From positions 1-38,145 of the forward strand of contig JAITRW010000001.1 of the NCBI GenBank assembly GCA_031288175.1: a stretch of 38,145 nucleotides of DNA, read 5' to 3'. This document shows, in pieces, positions 1 through 7,065 of the stretch. This DNA comes from Tannerellaceae bacterium. Its GTDB lineage: Bacteria > Bacteroidota > Bacteroidia > Bacteroidales > Tannerellaceae. Positions within the stretch are counted from its first letter, which is position 1, and each line of letters starts with the position of its first letter. The notes under the pieces are model-generated. The model ran no database searches. It was not told the origin of the DNA and worked only from the letters and a program-made list of their open reading frames with translations. Both the position numbers and the translations under genes were made by a program.

Positions 1-653
1 GCGAGGGTGAGGGATTTGGCGGCGATGTTGAAGGGGGAGGCGGAGCCTAAGGTCTGCCCGTCGGGGCGGATCTGGGCTTTGTAGTCCCTGATGTTGCGCA
101 TGCCGACGAGGGCGAGGGAGTAAGGGAAGGTGAAGGCGTTGCCTTCCTGCTCACGCTCGATATAGCCGAGGCGCAACTGCCTGAGGAAGGAGATGAGGGT
201 GTTGTCGGAGAGGCAGTCGGCCTCGTCGAAGAGGAGGACGAAGGGTTTGTCGAGCTTTCCGGAGAAACGACGCAAGGCTACCATCAGGGCGGAGGTATAG
301 TCTACGTGCGCTATCTCACTGCCAAAGAGGTCTGCAAAAGGGATGTCGGACATCAGGAGACTCTGGGTGAGCGAAGAGAGGATGGCGGGTATACCTTTTT
401 CGGGGTCGGCGACGTTTTGTGCGGCTTCGAGGGAGCAGTAGAGGGCGTAGAAGTCACCTTGTGCATTGAGGCGCCGGACGATGTCTTGGAGGTAGGTGGT
501 TTTGCCGGACTGTCTAGCGGCGTGGATGACGAAATAGTCACCTCGGCGAATCGAGGTCTCGGCTTGCGCGAGGCGCCGGGCGGGGTCGATCATGTAATGG
601 AGGGAGGGCTTACAGGGGCCTGCGACGTTGAATTGTTTGGGAAGCATAAGCAT
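1..653 (-). CDS. AAA-family ATP-binding protein, N-terminal part (cut by window edge)
   Basis: About 217 residues are visible, starting at the ATG at 653 (a second ATG at 647 is equally possible), and the frame stays open to base 1. A Walker A-like motif AARQSGKTT lies at about residues 45-53 and a Walker B motif VLLFDEAD at about 139-146. The opening (FNVAGPC..HYMIDPARRL) resembles a family of AAA-like ATPases, common in Bacteroidales, that begin with an HYMI/HYCI segment and HAPRQTGKTT. Here the Pro of that P-loop is Ala. The family is often found in many copies per genome and its cellular role is unclear. It is divergent from the DUF4491 gene. The C-terminal part lies outside the window, so an intact gene cannot be confirmed. 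Confidence 0.75.
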   Translation of the reverse strand, partial: MLMLPKQFNVAGPCKPSLHYMIDPARRLAQAETSIRRGDYFVIHAARQSGKTTYLQDIVRRLNAQGDFYALYCSLEAAQNVADPEKGIPAILSSLTQSLLMSDIPFADLFGSEIAHVDYTSALMVALRRFSGKLDKPFVLLFDEADCLSDNTLISFLRQLRLGYIEREQEGNAFTFPYSLALVGMRNIRDYKAQIRPDGQTLGSASPFNIAAKSLTL

Positions 654-665
654 GAGGTTAGGAAG

Positions 666-673
666 CAAAGATA
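666..673 (-). promoter_or_regulatory. Bacteroidota -7 box for the ATPase gene
   Basis: On the minus strand this reads TATCTTTG followed by C, a full match to the TAnnTTTG(C) -7 consensus. It sits 12-25 nt before the two candidate ATG codons (653, 647), so the leader would be very short. I see no clear -33 TTG at the expected spacing. Confidence 0.4.
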
Positions 674-740
674 GGAAAAAAAGAGGAGTTAGGTGGTGAA
701 GAGGGAGATGAGGGAACGAGGAGAGGGGCTAAAAAAATGT

Positions 741-748
741 TAGCTTTG
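741..748 (+). promoter_or_regulatory. Bacteroidota -7 box for the DUF4491-DAHP synthase pair
   Basis: TAGCTTTG followed by C matches TAnnTTTG(C). It lies about 37 nt before the ATG at 785. No convincing -33 element is seen. Together with the box at 666-673 it makes this 131-bp gap a divergent promoter region. Confidence 0.45.
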
Positions 749-784
749 CAGGCAAAATGAGTTGGAGTCAAAGAGATGGAGACG

Positions 785-1102
785 ATGAGTTATGAGGGGT
801 TGTTGATAGGGGCATCGACGTTGGCGTTAATAGGGTTGTACCATCCGCTGGTGGTTAAGGCGGAGTATTATTATGGTCAGCGTAGCCGATGGGTGTTTTT
901 GACGCTGGGCGTGATAGGAGTGACGAGTTCGTTGTGTGTGGGAGACGGGGTATTGAGTTCGTTGTTAGGGGTGTTAGGGTGCACGTCGTTGTGGGGTATA
1001 AGGGAAGTGAAAGAACAGAGTCGGAGGGTGGAAAAGGGGTGGTTTCCGTCGAATCCGAGGCGAAAAAGGGAAGGGAAAAAAGGAAAAAATAGAAAAGCGT
1101 AA
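785..1102 (+). CDS. DUF4491 family small membrane protein
   Basis: A 105-residue protein with two or three hydrophobic segments (about residues 4-22, 36-52 and 54-68) and a basic C-terminal tail (RRKREGKKGKNRKA). The pattern GLLIG..TL..IG..HP.V.KAEYYYG, then LLGVLG..SLWGI.E.KEQ..RV.KGWFP.NP, matches my recollection of DUF4491, a Bacteroidota family of unknown function. The ATG at 785 was chosen because MSYEGLLIG lines up with the usual family start; an in-frame ATG at 776 adds only MET. GGAG lies just before 785. Only 4 nt separate it from the DAHP synthase gene, so they are probably co-transcribed. The biochemical role is unknown. Confidence 0.8.
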   Translation: MSYEGLLIGASTLALIGLYHPLVVKAEYYYGQRSRWVFLTLGVIGVTSSLCVGDGVLSSLLGVLGCTSLWGIREVKEQSRRVEKGWFPSNPRRKREGKKGKNRKA

Positions 1103-1106
1103 GGAT

Positions 1107-2174
1107 ATGGAATTTGCAGGAATAGAAGGAATAGGAGAGAATGGTCCGCTGGTGATAGCAGGCCCGTGTAGCGCGGAATCGGAAAGCCAGGTGTTGCGGA
1201 CGGCAACGCAATTGCGGGACGTCGGGGTACGTATCTACCGAGCAGGGATATGGAAGCCACGGACTAAGCCAGGAGGTTTTGAGGGGATAGGGAAGGCGGG
1301 GTTGGAATGGCTACAACGGGTGAAACGCGAGGTTGGGCTGTATGTGACGACGGAAGTGGCGACTAAGGAACATGTGGAGGCGTCGCTGTCGGCAGGAGTG
1401 GATATGCTATGGATAGGAGCGCGAACGACGGTGAACCCGTTCGCTGTGCAGGAGATAGCGGATGCGTTGCGTGGGGTGGATATCCCTGTGTTGGTGAAGA
1501 ACCCTGTGAATCCGGACCTTGAGCTGTGGATAGGGGCGATAGAGCGGTTGTATGGGGCGGGATTGCGGCGGTTGGGAGCTATCCACCGCGGTTTTAGCAC
1601 GTATGAACAGAAGGTGTACCGAAATATCCCGCTGTGGCATATAGCGATAGAGATGCGTCGGCGCTTGCCGGGGCTGCCGCTGATATGCGATCCGAGCCAT
1701 ATAGGAGGGAAGCGGGAGTTGGTGGGGCCGTTGAGTCAGCAGGCGCTGGATATGGGGTATGAGGGGCTGATGATAGAGAGCCATGAGGACCCGGGGTCGG
1801 CGTGGAGCGATGCGTCGCAACAGGTGACGCCGGAGGCGCTGGGGGTGCTGCTGGGAGGGCTAGTGGTACGTGAAGAGTTACAGACGACGGAAGGACTGTC
1901 GGAATTGCGGAAGCAGATAGATGAAATAGACGAAGAACTCCTCGTGTTGCTGTCGAAGCGGATGCGTGTGTCGCGGGAAATCGGTGTGTACAAGAAGGAA
2001 CATAATATGGCGGTAGTACACAGCGGTCGTTATCAGGAGTTGCTGGAAGCACGCTCGCTGAGCGGACAGGCGATGGGACTGTCTGGGGAATTTGTGCGGG
2101 AGCTACTACGGGGCATACACGAGGAGTCAGTACGTCAACAAACAGAGATACTGTCGGGTCAGGCGATGAGGTAG
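1107..2174 (+). CDS. bifunctional DAHP synthase / chorismate mutase
   Basis: A 355-residue cytoplasmic enzyme of the shikimate pathway. Residues 1 to about 260 are a type I-beta (KDPS-like) DAHP synthase that condenses phosphoenolpyruvate and erythrose 4-phosphate: IAGPCSAES near 18-26, KPRTKPGGFEG near 51-61, LVKNPVN near 129-135, and CDPSHIGG near 194-201. Residues about 265-350 are an AroQ-type chorismate mutase (LRKQIDEIDEELLVLLSKRM..SREIG.YKKE). This fusion order is usual in Bacteroidota. In many Bacteroides genomes it sits with prephenate genes, but here it follows DUF4491. Its last 16 nt overlap the 3' end of the convergent ferredoxin gene. No tyrosine or phenylalanine leader peptide was seen. 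Confidence 0.93.
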   Translation: MEFAGIEGIGENGPLVIAGPCSAESESQVLRTATQLRDVGVRIYRAGIWKPRTKPGGFEGIGKAGLEWLQRVKREVGLYVTTEVATKEHVEASLSAGVDMLWIGARTTVNPFAVQEIADALRGVDIPVLVKNPVNPDLELWIGAIERLYGAGLRRLGAIHRGFSTYEQKVYRNIPLWHIAIEMRRRLPGLPLICDPSHIGGKRELVGPLSQQALDMGYEGLMIESHEDPGSAWSDASQQVTPEALGVLLGGLVVREELQTTEGLSELRKQIDEIDEELLVLLSKRMRVSREIGVYKKEHNMAVVHSGRYQELLEARSLSGQAMGLSGEFVRELLRGIHEESVRQQTEILSGQAMR

Positions 2175-2461
2175 TCCTCTACGGGCTTACCCTGTTCGAG
2201 GGCGTCGAGGACGTCGTCGATTTTCTCTTTGTTCATAGCGCCGTACCAGTAGTTGTTAGGCTGAATGACGACGATAGGCCCCTGGCTACAGACGCTGAGG
2301 CAGGCTGTGGTGGTGACGACGGCGTCGATACCTCTGTCGGCACACTCTTCGGAGATGTACTGAAGGAGAGAGACGGCGCCCTGTTTGTTGCAAAAACCCT
2401 GGGCATCGCCGGCGACGCGGTAGGAGTTGCAAACGAGGATAGTGAAATCCGGTTTTTTCAT
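2159..2461 (-). CDS. thioredoxin-like [2Fe-2S] ferredoxin, last gene of the nif operon
   Basis: A 100-residue protein with the cysteine spacing of thioredoxin-fold [2Fe-2S] ferredoxins: Cys11-X12-Cys24, then Cys54-X3-Cys58 (TACLSVCSQGP). An additional Cys40 is present. Such ferredoxins occur at the ends of many nif operons in anaerobes. A role as electron carrier to nitrogenase or to cofactor assembly is inferred from position. It starts 54 nt after the stop of the NifX-like gene on the same strand. The 3' end overlaps the DAHP synthase/chorismate mutase gene by 16 nt on the opposite strand, and no separate terminator is visible there. Confidence 0.85.
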   Translation of the reverse strand: MKKPDFTILVCNSYRVAGDAQGFCNKQGAVSLLQYISEECADRGIDAVVTTTACLSVCSQGPIVVIQPNNYWYGAMNKEKIDDVLDALEQGKPVEDYLIA

Positions 2462-2515
2462 GACAGAAAACTTTAAGTTGATGAATAAAAAAGAATCAAA
2501 GATTTCAAAGGATGA

Positions 2516-2926
2516 TCAGGAGCAGGGATTGGAGGGTTGCGCACACCGAGGGGAGAGCTTCTTGTAGTCCTCTTGGGCGAGAGAGCGGATCTCTGCGTTA
2601 TGAAAGACGGCGTTGAGGCCATCGGAGATGAGGCCTTCCATTTCAATGACACGGATGCCGTGTTGAGCGAGAATGCGTTTAGGGGTATCGCCAATACCGG
2701 CTACGAGAATGGCATGGCAGTCTGGGATGGTGAGATTGAGGAGGGCTAACCACCTATCGTCACCCTGCCCTTTTGGAGGCGTGGGCCTGGTGTCGAGGTG
2801 ATGGAAAGCGTCGCCGACAAGTTCGAAGATGAAGAGTTTTTTTGCTTCACCGAGGTGAAGGTTGACGAGCATACCTTCAAAGGAGGCAACGGCGATGCGT
2901 AAGGGTTTGTCGTTGGGTTGTTGCAT
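2516..2926 (-). CDS. NifX-like / NifB C-terminal-type iron-molybdenum cofactor domain protein
   Basis: A 136-residue protein that is essentially one dinitrogenase iron-molybdenum cofactor-binding domain: RIAVAS..G.LVN.HLGEAK..FIFE, then TPPKGQGDDRW, DCHAILVAGIGDTPKRIL..HGI.VIEMEGLI. By recollection this is closer to the C-terminal domain of cluster III NifB proteins than to proteobacterial NifX. The domain binds or ferries NifB-cofactor or FeMo-co precursors. The ATG at 2926 was chosen because it starts directly before the domain and leaves a 4-nt gap after nifN; a longer reading frame runs antisense to nothing useful and into nifN. No radical-SAM half is present beside it. Confidence 0.82.
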   Translation of the reverse strand: MQQPNDKPLRIAVASFEGMLVNLHLGEAKKLFIFELVGDAFHHLDTRPTPPKGQGDDRWLALLNLTIPDCHAILVAGIGDTPKRILAQHGIRVIEMEGLISDGLNAVFHNAEIRSLAQEDYKKLSPRCAQPSNPCS

Positions 2927-2930
2927 AAGA

Positions 2931-4274
2931 TTACATGTATTTATGGGCGATGGAGGAATTACGCTGGGCATCGTCGAGGAGGGCGTTGACGATGCGTTCG
3001 AAGAGAATGGAAGAGCCTTTGTAGGCAAGAGAGAGTAGGTGTTGAGCGCCAATGCGGTCGTGAATAGGGAAACCAACCCGGACGAGGGGGACATTCCATA
3101 GTCGAGCGAGGAAATAGCCTTTACTGTTGCCGATGAGGAGGTCGGGGTGCAAGTCGTTATCGTTCAAGATGTTTTTCATGTCATCAAAAGTTACGCCCTG
3201 GGCAACGCGCATGTCGCTGGGGAAGAGGTCACCGAGCTGTTTGCGGAGGACGTCTTCGAGTTGTCCGCTTTCGCCGCCGGAGGCACAGAGGATGGGTTTC
3301 ATACCAACTTCGGTGGCAAAAGCGGCGAGAGCGACGACGAGGTCTTCTTCGCCGTAGATAAGGGGTCGTTTACCTGCGAGGTATTTATGGCCGTCGATGT
3401 ATAGGTCGATGAGGCGTCCTCGTTGGTCGACATATTTCTGGGGTAGGTTTTTACCTGCGATCTGAGTGAGGAAGTCAAAGAATTTGTCAGTCTGCCTGAT
3501 GCCGATGGGTATACCCGTACGGAGAGAGGGGACGGAGAATAGATTTCTGAGGAACTCGCCGGGGGAGGGAGCTGCGGAGTTGAGGATGTACCCAAGTTCA
3601 ATGGAGCAGAAAGCTTTGGGAGCGGAACGGAGATACTCAAGGGGCGTTCCCCCCTGAGGGATACGGGGGTAGTTTTCGTGGAAGACGCCGTCGAGAGTGT
3701 CGGAGTAATCAGGGAAAATCATGGAGGGAAGGAGGAGGTCGTCGGTGATTTCTTTGAGGTGCCGGATGTCTTCCGGGGCGATGAGATTGGAGAAGAGGTT
3801 GAGGCGTTGCCTTGGTGCGCTACGGTGATCTGCGAGAGCTTGGAGGGCAGCAAGGGCGGCGAGGAGAAAGCCTTCATAATGAGAATGCTTGTAGCTTGGA
3901 GTGGAGGCGAAGAAGAGGAGGGGTAAATCCTTGGGGCGTTTGTGGGAAGTGCGGTATTCGCCGATGAGCCTATGGACGTCTTCGCCGATGGTTTCCGCGA
4001 GGCAGGTGGAGGCGATGGCGATGACGGAAGGGTGGTACTGTTTGATGATGTTGTCAATGCCGGTATTGAAGTTTTTATTGCCGCCGAAGATGGTGGAGGC
4101 TTCTGAGAAATTGGAAGAAGCGATGTCAATGGGTTCGCGGAAATGGCTGATGAGGTAACGGCGTATATAGGTAGCACAGCCTTGTGAGCCATGCAACAAA
4201 GGGAGGGCGCCTTCGATGCCTTTGAAGGCTATACAGGCACCGAGGGGAGCACAAAGGTTACAAGTGTTTTCCAT
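2931..4274 (-). CDS. nifN: nitrogenase FeMo-cofactor scaffold subunit NifN
   Basis: A 447-residue NifK paralogue that pairs with NifE to mature NifB-cofactor into FeMo-co. Cys8 (CAPLGA), Cys33 (HGSQGC) and Cys91 (ASTCLAETIGED) correspond to the cluster-binding cysteines of the NifK/NifN family. The ATG at 4274 was chosen because it gives the usual short NifN N-terminus and a 10-nt gap from nifE. The longer frame to 4355 overlaps nifE by 71 nt and adds unconserved sequence. Its order after nifE and before the NifX-like gene is standard. It could be confused with nifK, but nifK is separately present and this gene follows nifE. Confidence 0.93.
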   Translation of the reverse strand: MENTCNLCAPLGACIAFKGIEGALPLLHGSQGCATYIRRYLISHFREPIDIASSNFSEASTIFGGNKNFNTGIDNIIKQYHPSVIAIASTCLAETIGEDVHRLIGEYRTSHKRPKDLPLLFFASTPSYKHSHYEGFLLAALAALQALADHRSAPRQRLNLFSNLIAPEDIRHLKEITDDLLLPSMIFPDYSDTLDGVFHENYPRIPQGGTPLEYLRSAPKAFCSIELGYILNSAAPSPGEFLRNLFSVPSLRTGIPIGIRQTDKFFDFLTQIAGKNLPQKYVDQRGRLIDLYIDGHKYLAGKRPLIYGEEDLVVALAAFATEVGMKPILCASGGESGQLEDVLRKQLGDLFPSDMRVAQGVTFDDMKNILNDNDLHPDLLIGNSKGYFLARLWNVPLVRVGFPIHDRIGAQHLLSLAYKGSSILFERIVNALLDDAQRNSSIAHKYM

Positions 4275-4284
4275 GGGTGCGAGA

Positions 4285-5637
4285 TTAAGGAGCGAGGTGC
4301 GGCCTGGTGAAACGCCAAACAGGGGAGGAGACGGTGTTATAGACTTCTTGAGCAAAATTAATCATACCTTGGAAGCCAGCAAGGGCTACTTTACGTTCAT
4401 GGTTGTGGTCGCAGAAGGCGATGCCTAACTTGTAAGCAATGGGTCTCTCTTTGACACCACCGATGAAGAGATTGGCGCCGGTGAGCTTGACAAATTCGGA
4501 GAGTTCAATGGGATTGGAATCGTCAACGAGGATGCAACCGTCGTCACAGAGTTTTTTGAGGAGCTTGTAGTCGTCAGCGTTACCTGTCTGAGTACCGGCG
4601 ATGACGGTGGAGACGCCAATGAGTCTGAGAGCTTTGACGAGGGAAATGGCTTTGAAGGCGCCGCCGACGTAGATAGCTGCTTTGGTACCGTGTAAGGCGT
4701 TTTTAAAGACATCGAGCTGAGGGAGGAGGTTGGAGAGTTCCTCACGGACGAGGAGAGTGGCGTTGTCAATAAGAGTTTGGTTGTGGAAGAAAGTGGCGAC
4801 TTGGTAAAGTGCGTCAGCGACGTCTTCGATGCCGAAGAAGGAAACTTTGCGGAAGGGGATACCGAACTGTTCGTTCATACGCTGTGCGAGGTGCATCATG
4901 GAACCGGCACACTGGACGATGTTGAGGGAAGCGCGGTGGGCGTTACGGATGTCGTTGACTCGTCCATCGCCTGTGATGGAGGCAACGACGTGAATGCCAA
5001 TACGGCGGTAGTATTCGGAGAGCATCCATAATTCTCCTGCGAGGTTGAAGTCGCCAAGGATATTGATAGAGAATTCTCCGATGGTCTTGGAATCGTCTGC
5101 ACCGATGAGCTGGAAGAGGGCATCGCAGGCGATGCGGTAACCGTCTTTCTTAGAGCCTTGGAAACCTTCTGCCATGACGGGAATGACGGGGATGTTTTTG
5201 AGAAGTTGCACTTGTTTGCAGACGGCAGGGACGTCATCGCCGATGACGCCTACGATGCAGGTGGAGTACACAAAAGCTGCTTGTGGGCGGTGCTTGTCAA
5301 TGAGGAGGCAGAGGGTGTCGAAGAGACGCTGCTGCCCACCGAAGACGACGTGTTTTTCACGGAGGTCGGTGGAGAAGCAGTTGCGAAAGAGGTCGGGTCC
5401 GGAGGAGAGGGAACCCCTGATGTCCCAGGTGTAAGCGGCACAACCGATGGGACCGTGCACGAGGTGTAGCGCGTCGGCGATGGGGTAGAGGACGACCCTT
5501 GAACCACAGTATACACAAGCGCGTTGGCTGACGGCGCCTGCGAGGCTAGGCTGTCCGCCGACGATGTCAAAGGCATCCTTACCTTTGGTGAGGATCTGGC
5601 GATTGCGTTCTTGAAGGAATTGGGGTACCGCAGGCAT
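4285..5637 (-). CDS. nifE: nitrogenase FeMo-cofactor scaffold subunit NifE
   Basis: A 450-residue NifD paralogue and partner of NifN in the scaffold on which NifB-co becomes FeMo-co. The conserved cysteines are at 41 (RACVYCGSR), 66 (HGPIGCAAYTWDIRGS) and 127 (YSTCIVGVIGDD). The WDIRGS signature after the second cysteine distinguishes NifE from NifD, and the His ligand of NifD is not in the usual context. LNIVQCAGSM corresponds to the region of the NifD cofactor cysteine. It starts 12 nt after nifK. Known partners are NifN, NifB, NifH and NifX. NifB is missing from this operon. Confidence 0.95.
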   Translation of the reverse strand: MPAVPQFLQERNRQILTKGKDAFDIVGGQPSLAGAVSQRACVYCGSRVVLYPIADALHLVHGPIGCAAYTWDIRGSLSSGPDLFRNCFSTDLREKHVVFGGQQRLFDTLCLLIDKHRPQAAFVYSTCIVGVIGDDVPAVCKQVQLLKNIPVIPVMAEGFQGSKKDGYRIACDALFQLIGADDSKTIGEFSINILGDFNLAGELWMLSEYYRRIGIHVVASITGDGRVNDIRNAHRASLNIVQCAGSMMHLAQRMNEQFGIPFRKVSFFGIEDVADALYQVATFFHNQTLIDNATLLVREELSNLLPQLDVFKNALHGTKAAIYVGGAFKAISLVKALRLIGVSTVIAGTQTGNADDYKLLKKLCDDGCILVDDSNPIELSEFVKLTGANLFIGGVKERPIAYKLGIAFCDHNHERKVALAGFQGMINFAQEVYNTVSSPVWRFTRPHLAP

Positions 5638-5649
5638 AGAAAGAGGGGA

Positions 5650-7032
5650 TTACATTTGGAACTCTACCTTTTCTTCGGGACAGGTTCTGTCTTTGTGTTC
5701 GAGGAGGCCGTGCAATATTTTGAGGGTGAGGTTGGTTGCGCCGGTGTATCCAACGTTGGGGAAGAAGTTGTGACCGGGTCTGTCGGTGATGGGGAAGCCT
5801 AGGCGTACGAAGGGGATGTTTTCGTCCCTTGCGATGTACTTACCGTAGGTGTTACCGATGAGGAGGTCAACGGGTTCCTGCTTGATCCACTGGTGCATGC
5901 GGAACATGTCGGCGCGTTCGCCACTCATGAACTTGGCTTCTGGGACTTTCTCATTGAGGAGGTCCTTCATAGATTCGTCAAAATGCTTGCCTGGCGTCCC
6001 TGTGACGATGTATACGGGCTTCATGTCTAAGGTGAGGAGGAATTCGGTGAGGGGGATGAGGGTATCGGGGTCACCGAAAAGGGCGACACGTTTACCGTAA
6101 AAATACTTGGAGTTGTCGGCGATGAGGTCAACTAGTCGTCCGCGTTCTTCGGTGATGTCATCGGGAATGGGTAGGTTAGCGTGCCTGCTGAGAGCGACAA
6201 TGAAGCGGTCTGTGGCTTTGAGGCCGATGGGGATTTCGATGACTTCGAAGCGTACCTTGCACTTGTTTTCGAGCTTGACGCAGGCGTCTTCTGTGGCATA
6301 GGCGCCGAGTCCGATGGTGAACTTACTGTCGCCGGTGGCTGTCATATCGGCGAGCGAAGTGCCACCTGGAGGGTACATGACGAACTTACCCGTCAGCGGG
6401 CAGTCGAGGACGTCTGACATGTCGGGGAAGAGGATGGTACGCGCTTCCATGGTGGCTGCCAGGCGTTTGATTTCGCGCATGTCGGAAGGCTCCATCCAAC
6501 CGGCAGCCAGATTGACGACGTTTTTCTTTTTAGGGGTGGCGGTGGAGAAGAACTTGATGAAGGCGGAGAGCTGGTTGGAGTATCCGGTGATGTGTGTGCC
6601 GACGTAACTGGGCGTGTTGCAGAAGATGACGGTCTTGCCGTCGGGAATCTTGCCTTCTTCCTTGGCTTTGGAGACGATCTGTGTGAGGTCATCGCCGATG
6701 GTTTCGGAGAGGCAGGTGGTGTGTACGGCCACGATGTCGGGAGAGTAGACGGAGAAGATGGTTTCGATGGCTGCGGTGAGGTTGGCGGAGCCGCCGAAGA
6801 CGGAAGAACCTTCGGAGAAGGAGCTGGTGGAGGCCATCACGGGTTCTTTGAAGTGTCGAGTGAGGGCGCTTCTGTGGTAGGAGCAACAGCCTTGTGAGCC
6901 GTGGCTGTGCGGGAGGCAGCCGTGTATACCCAGGGCTGCGTACATGGCGCCTATGGGCTGACAGGTTTTTGCGGGATTGATGGTTAACGCCTTGCGTTCG
7001 ATTTCTTTATCGGAGGTATGTCTGAGTAACAT
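5650..7032 (-). CDS. nifK: nitrogenase molybdenum-iron protein beta chain NifK
   Basis: A 460-residue beta subunit of dinitrogenase. The P-cluster ligands are visible as Cys24 (TCQPIGA), Cys49 (GSQGC) and Cys107 (TTCLSETIGDD). The NTPSYVGTH segment carrying the equivalent of the beta Ser188 region is also present. The protein lacks the roughly 50-residue N-terminal extension of the Azotobacter protein, as is usual for cluster III enzymes. A 33-nt gap separates it from nifD. With NifD it forms the alpha2-beta2 tetramer that reduces N2 to ammonia in the cytoplasm. Confidence 0.97.
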   Translation of the reverse strand: MLLRHTSDKEIERKALTINPAKTCQPIGAMYAALGIHGCLPHSHGSQGCCSYHRSALTRHFKEPVMASTSSFSEGSSVFGGSANLTAAIETIFSVYSPDIVAVHTTCLSETIGDDLTQIVSKAKEEGKIPDGKTVIFCNTPSYVGTHITGYSNQLSAFIKFFSTATPKKKNVVNLAAGWMEPSDMREIKRLAATMEARTILFPDMSDVLDCPLTGKFVMYPPGGTSLADMTATGDSKFTIGLGAYATEDACVKLENKCKVRFEVIEIPIGLKATDRFIVALSRHANLPIPDDITEERGRLVDLIADNSKYFYGKRVALFGDPDTLIPLTEFLLTLDMKPVYIVTGTPGKHFDESMKDLLNEKVPEAKFMSGERADMFRMHQWIKQEPVDLLIGNTYGKYIARDENIPFVRLGFPITDRPGHNFFPNVGYTGATNLTLKILHGLLEHKDRTCPEEKVEFQM

Positions 7033-7065
7033 ATGTTTAAATTTAAAAGGTTATAAAATAGAGAG

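Noticed and set aside
306-674. 122-residue plus-strand open frame at the left end
   Set aside because: It is antisense to the AAA-type ATPase, whose Walker motifs are clear on the minus strand; base bias explains the open frame.
2927-3094. N-terminal extension of the NifX-like protein, possibly a remnant of the NifB radical-SAM domain
   Set aside because: It lies inside nifN in another frame and has no CxxxCxxC motif or other NifB sequence.
4275-4355. Longer NifN start overlapping nifE by 71 nt
   Set aside because: The added 27 residues are unconserved and the ATG at 4274 gives normal spacing and length.
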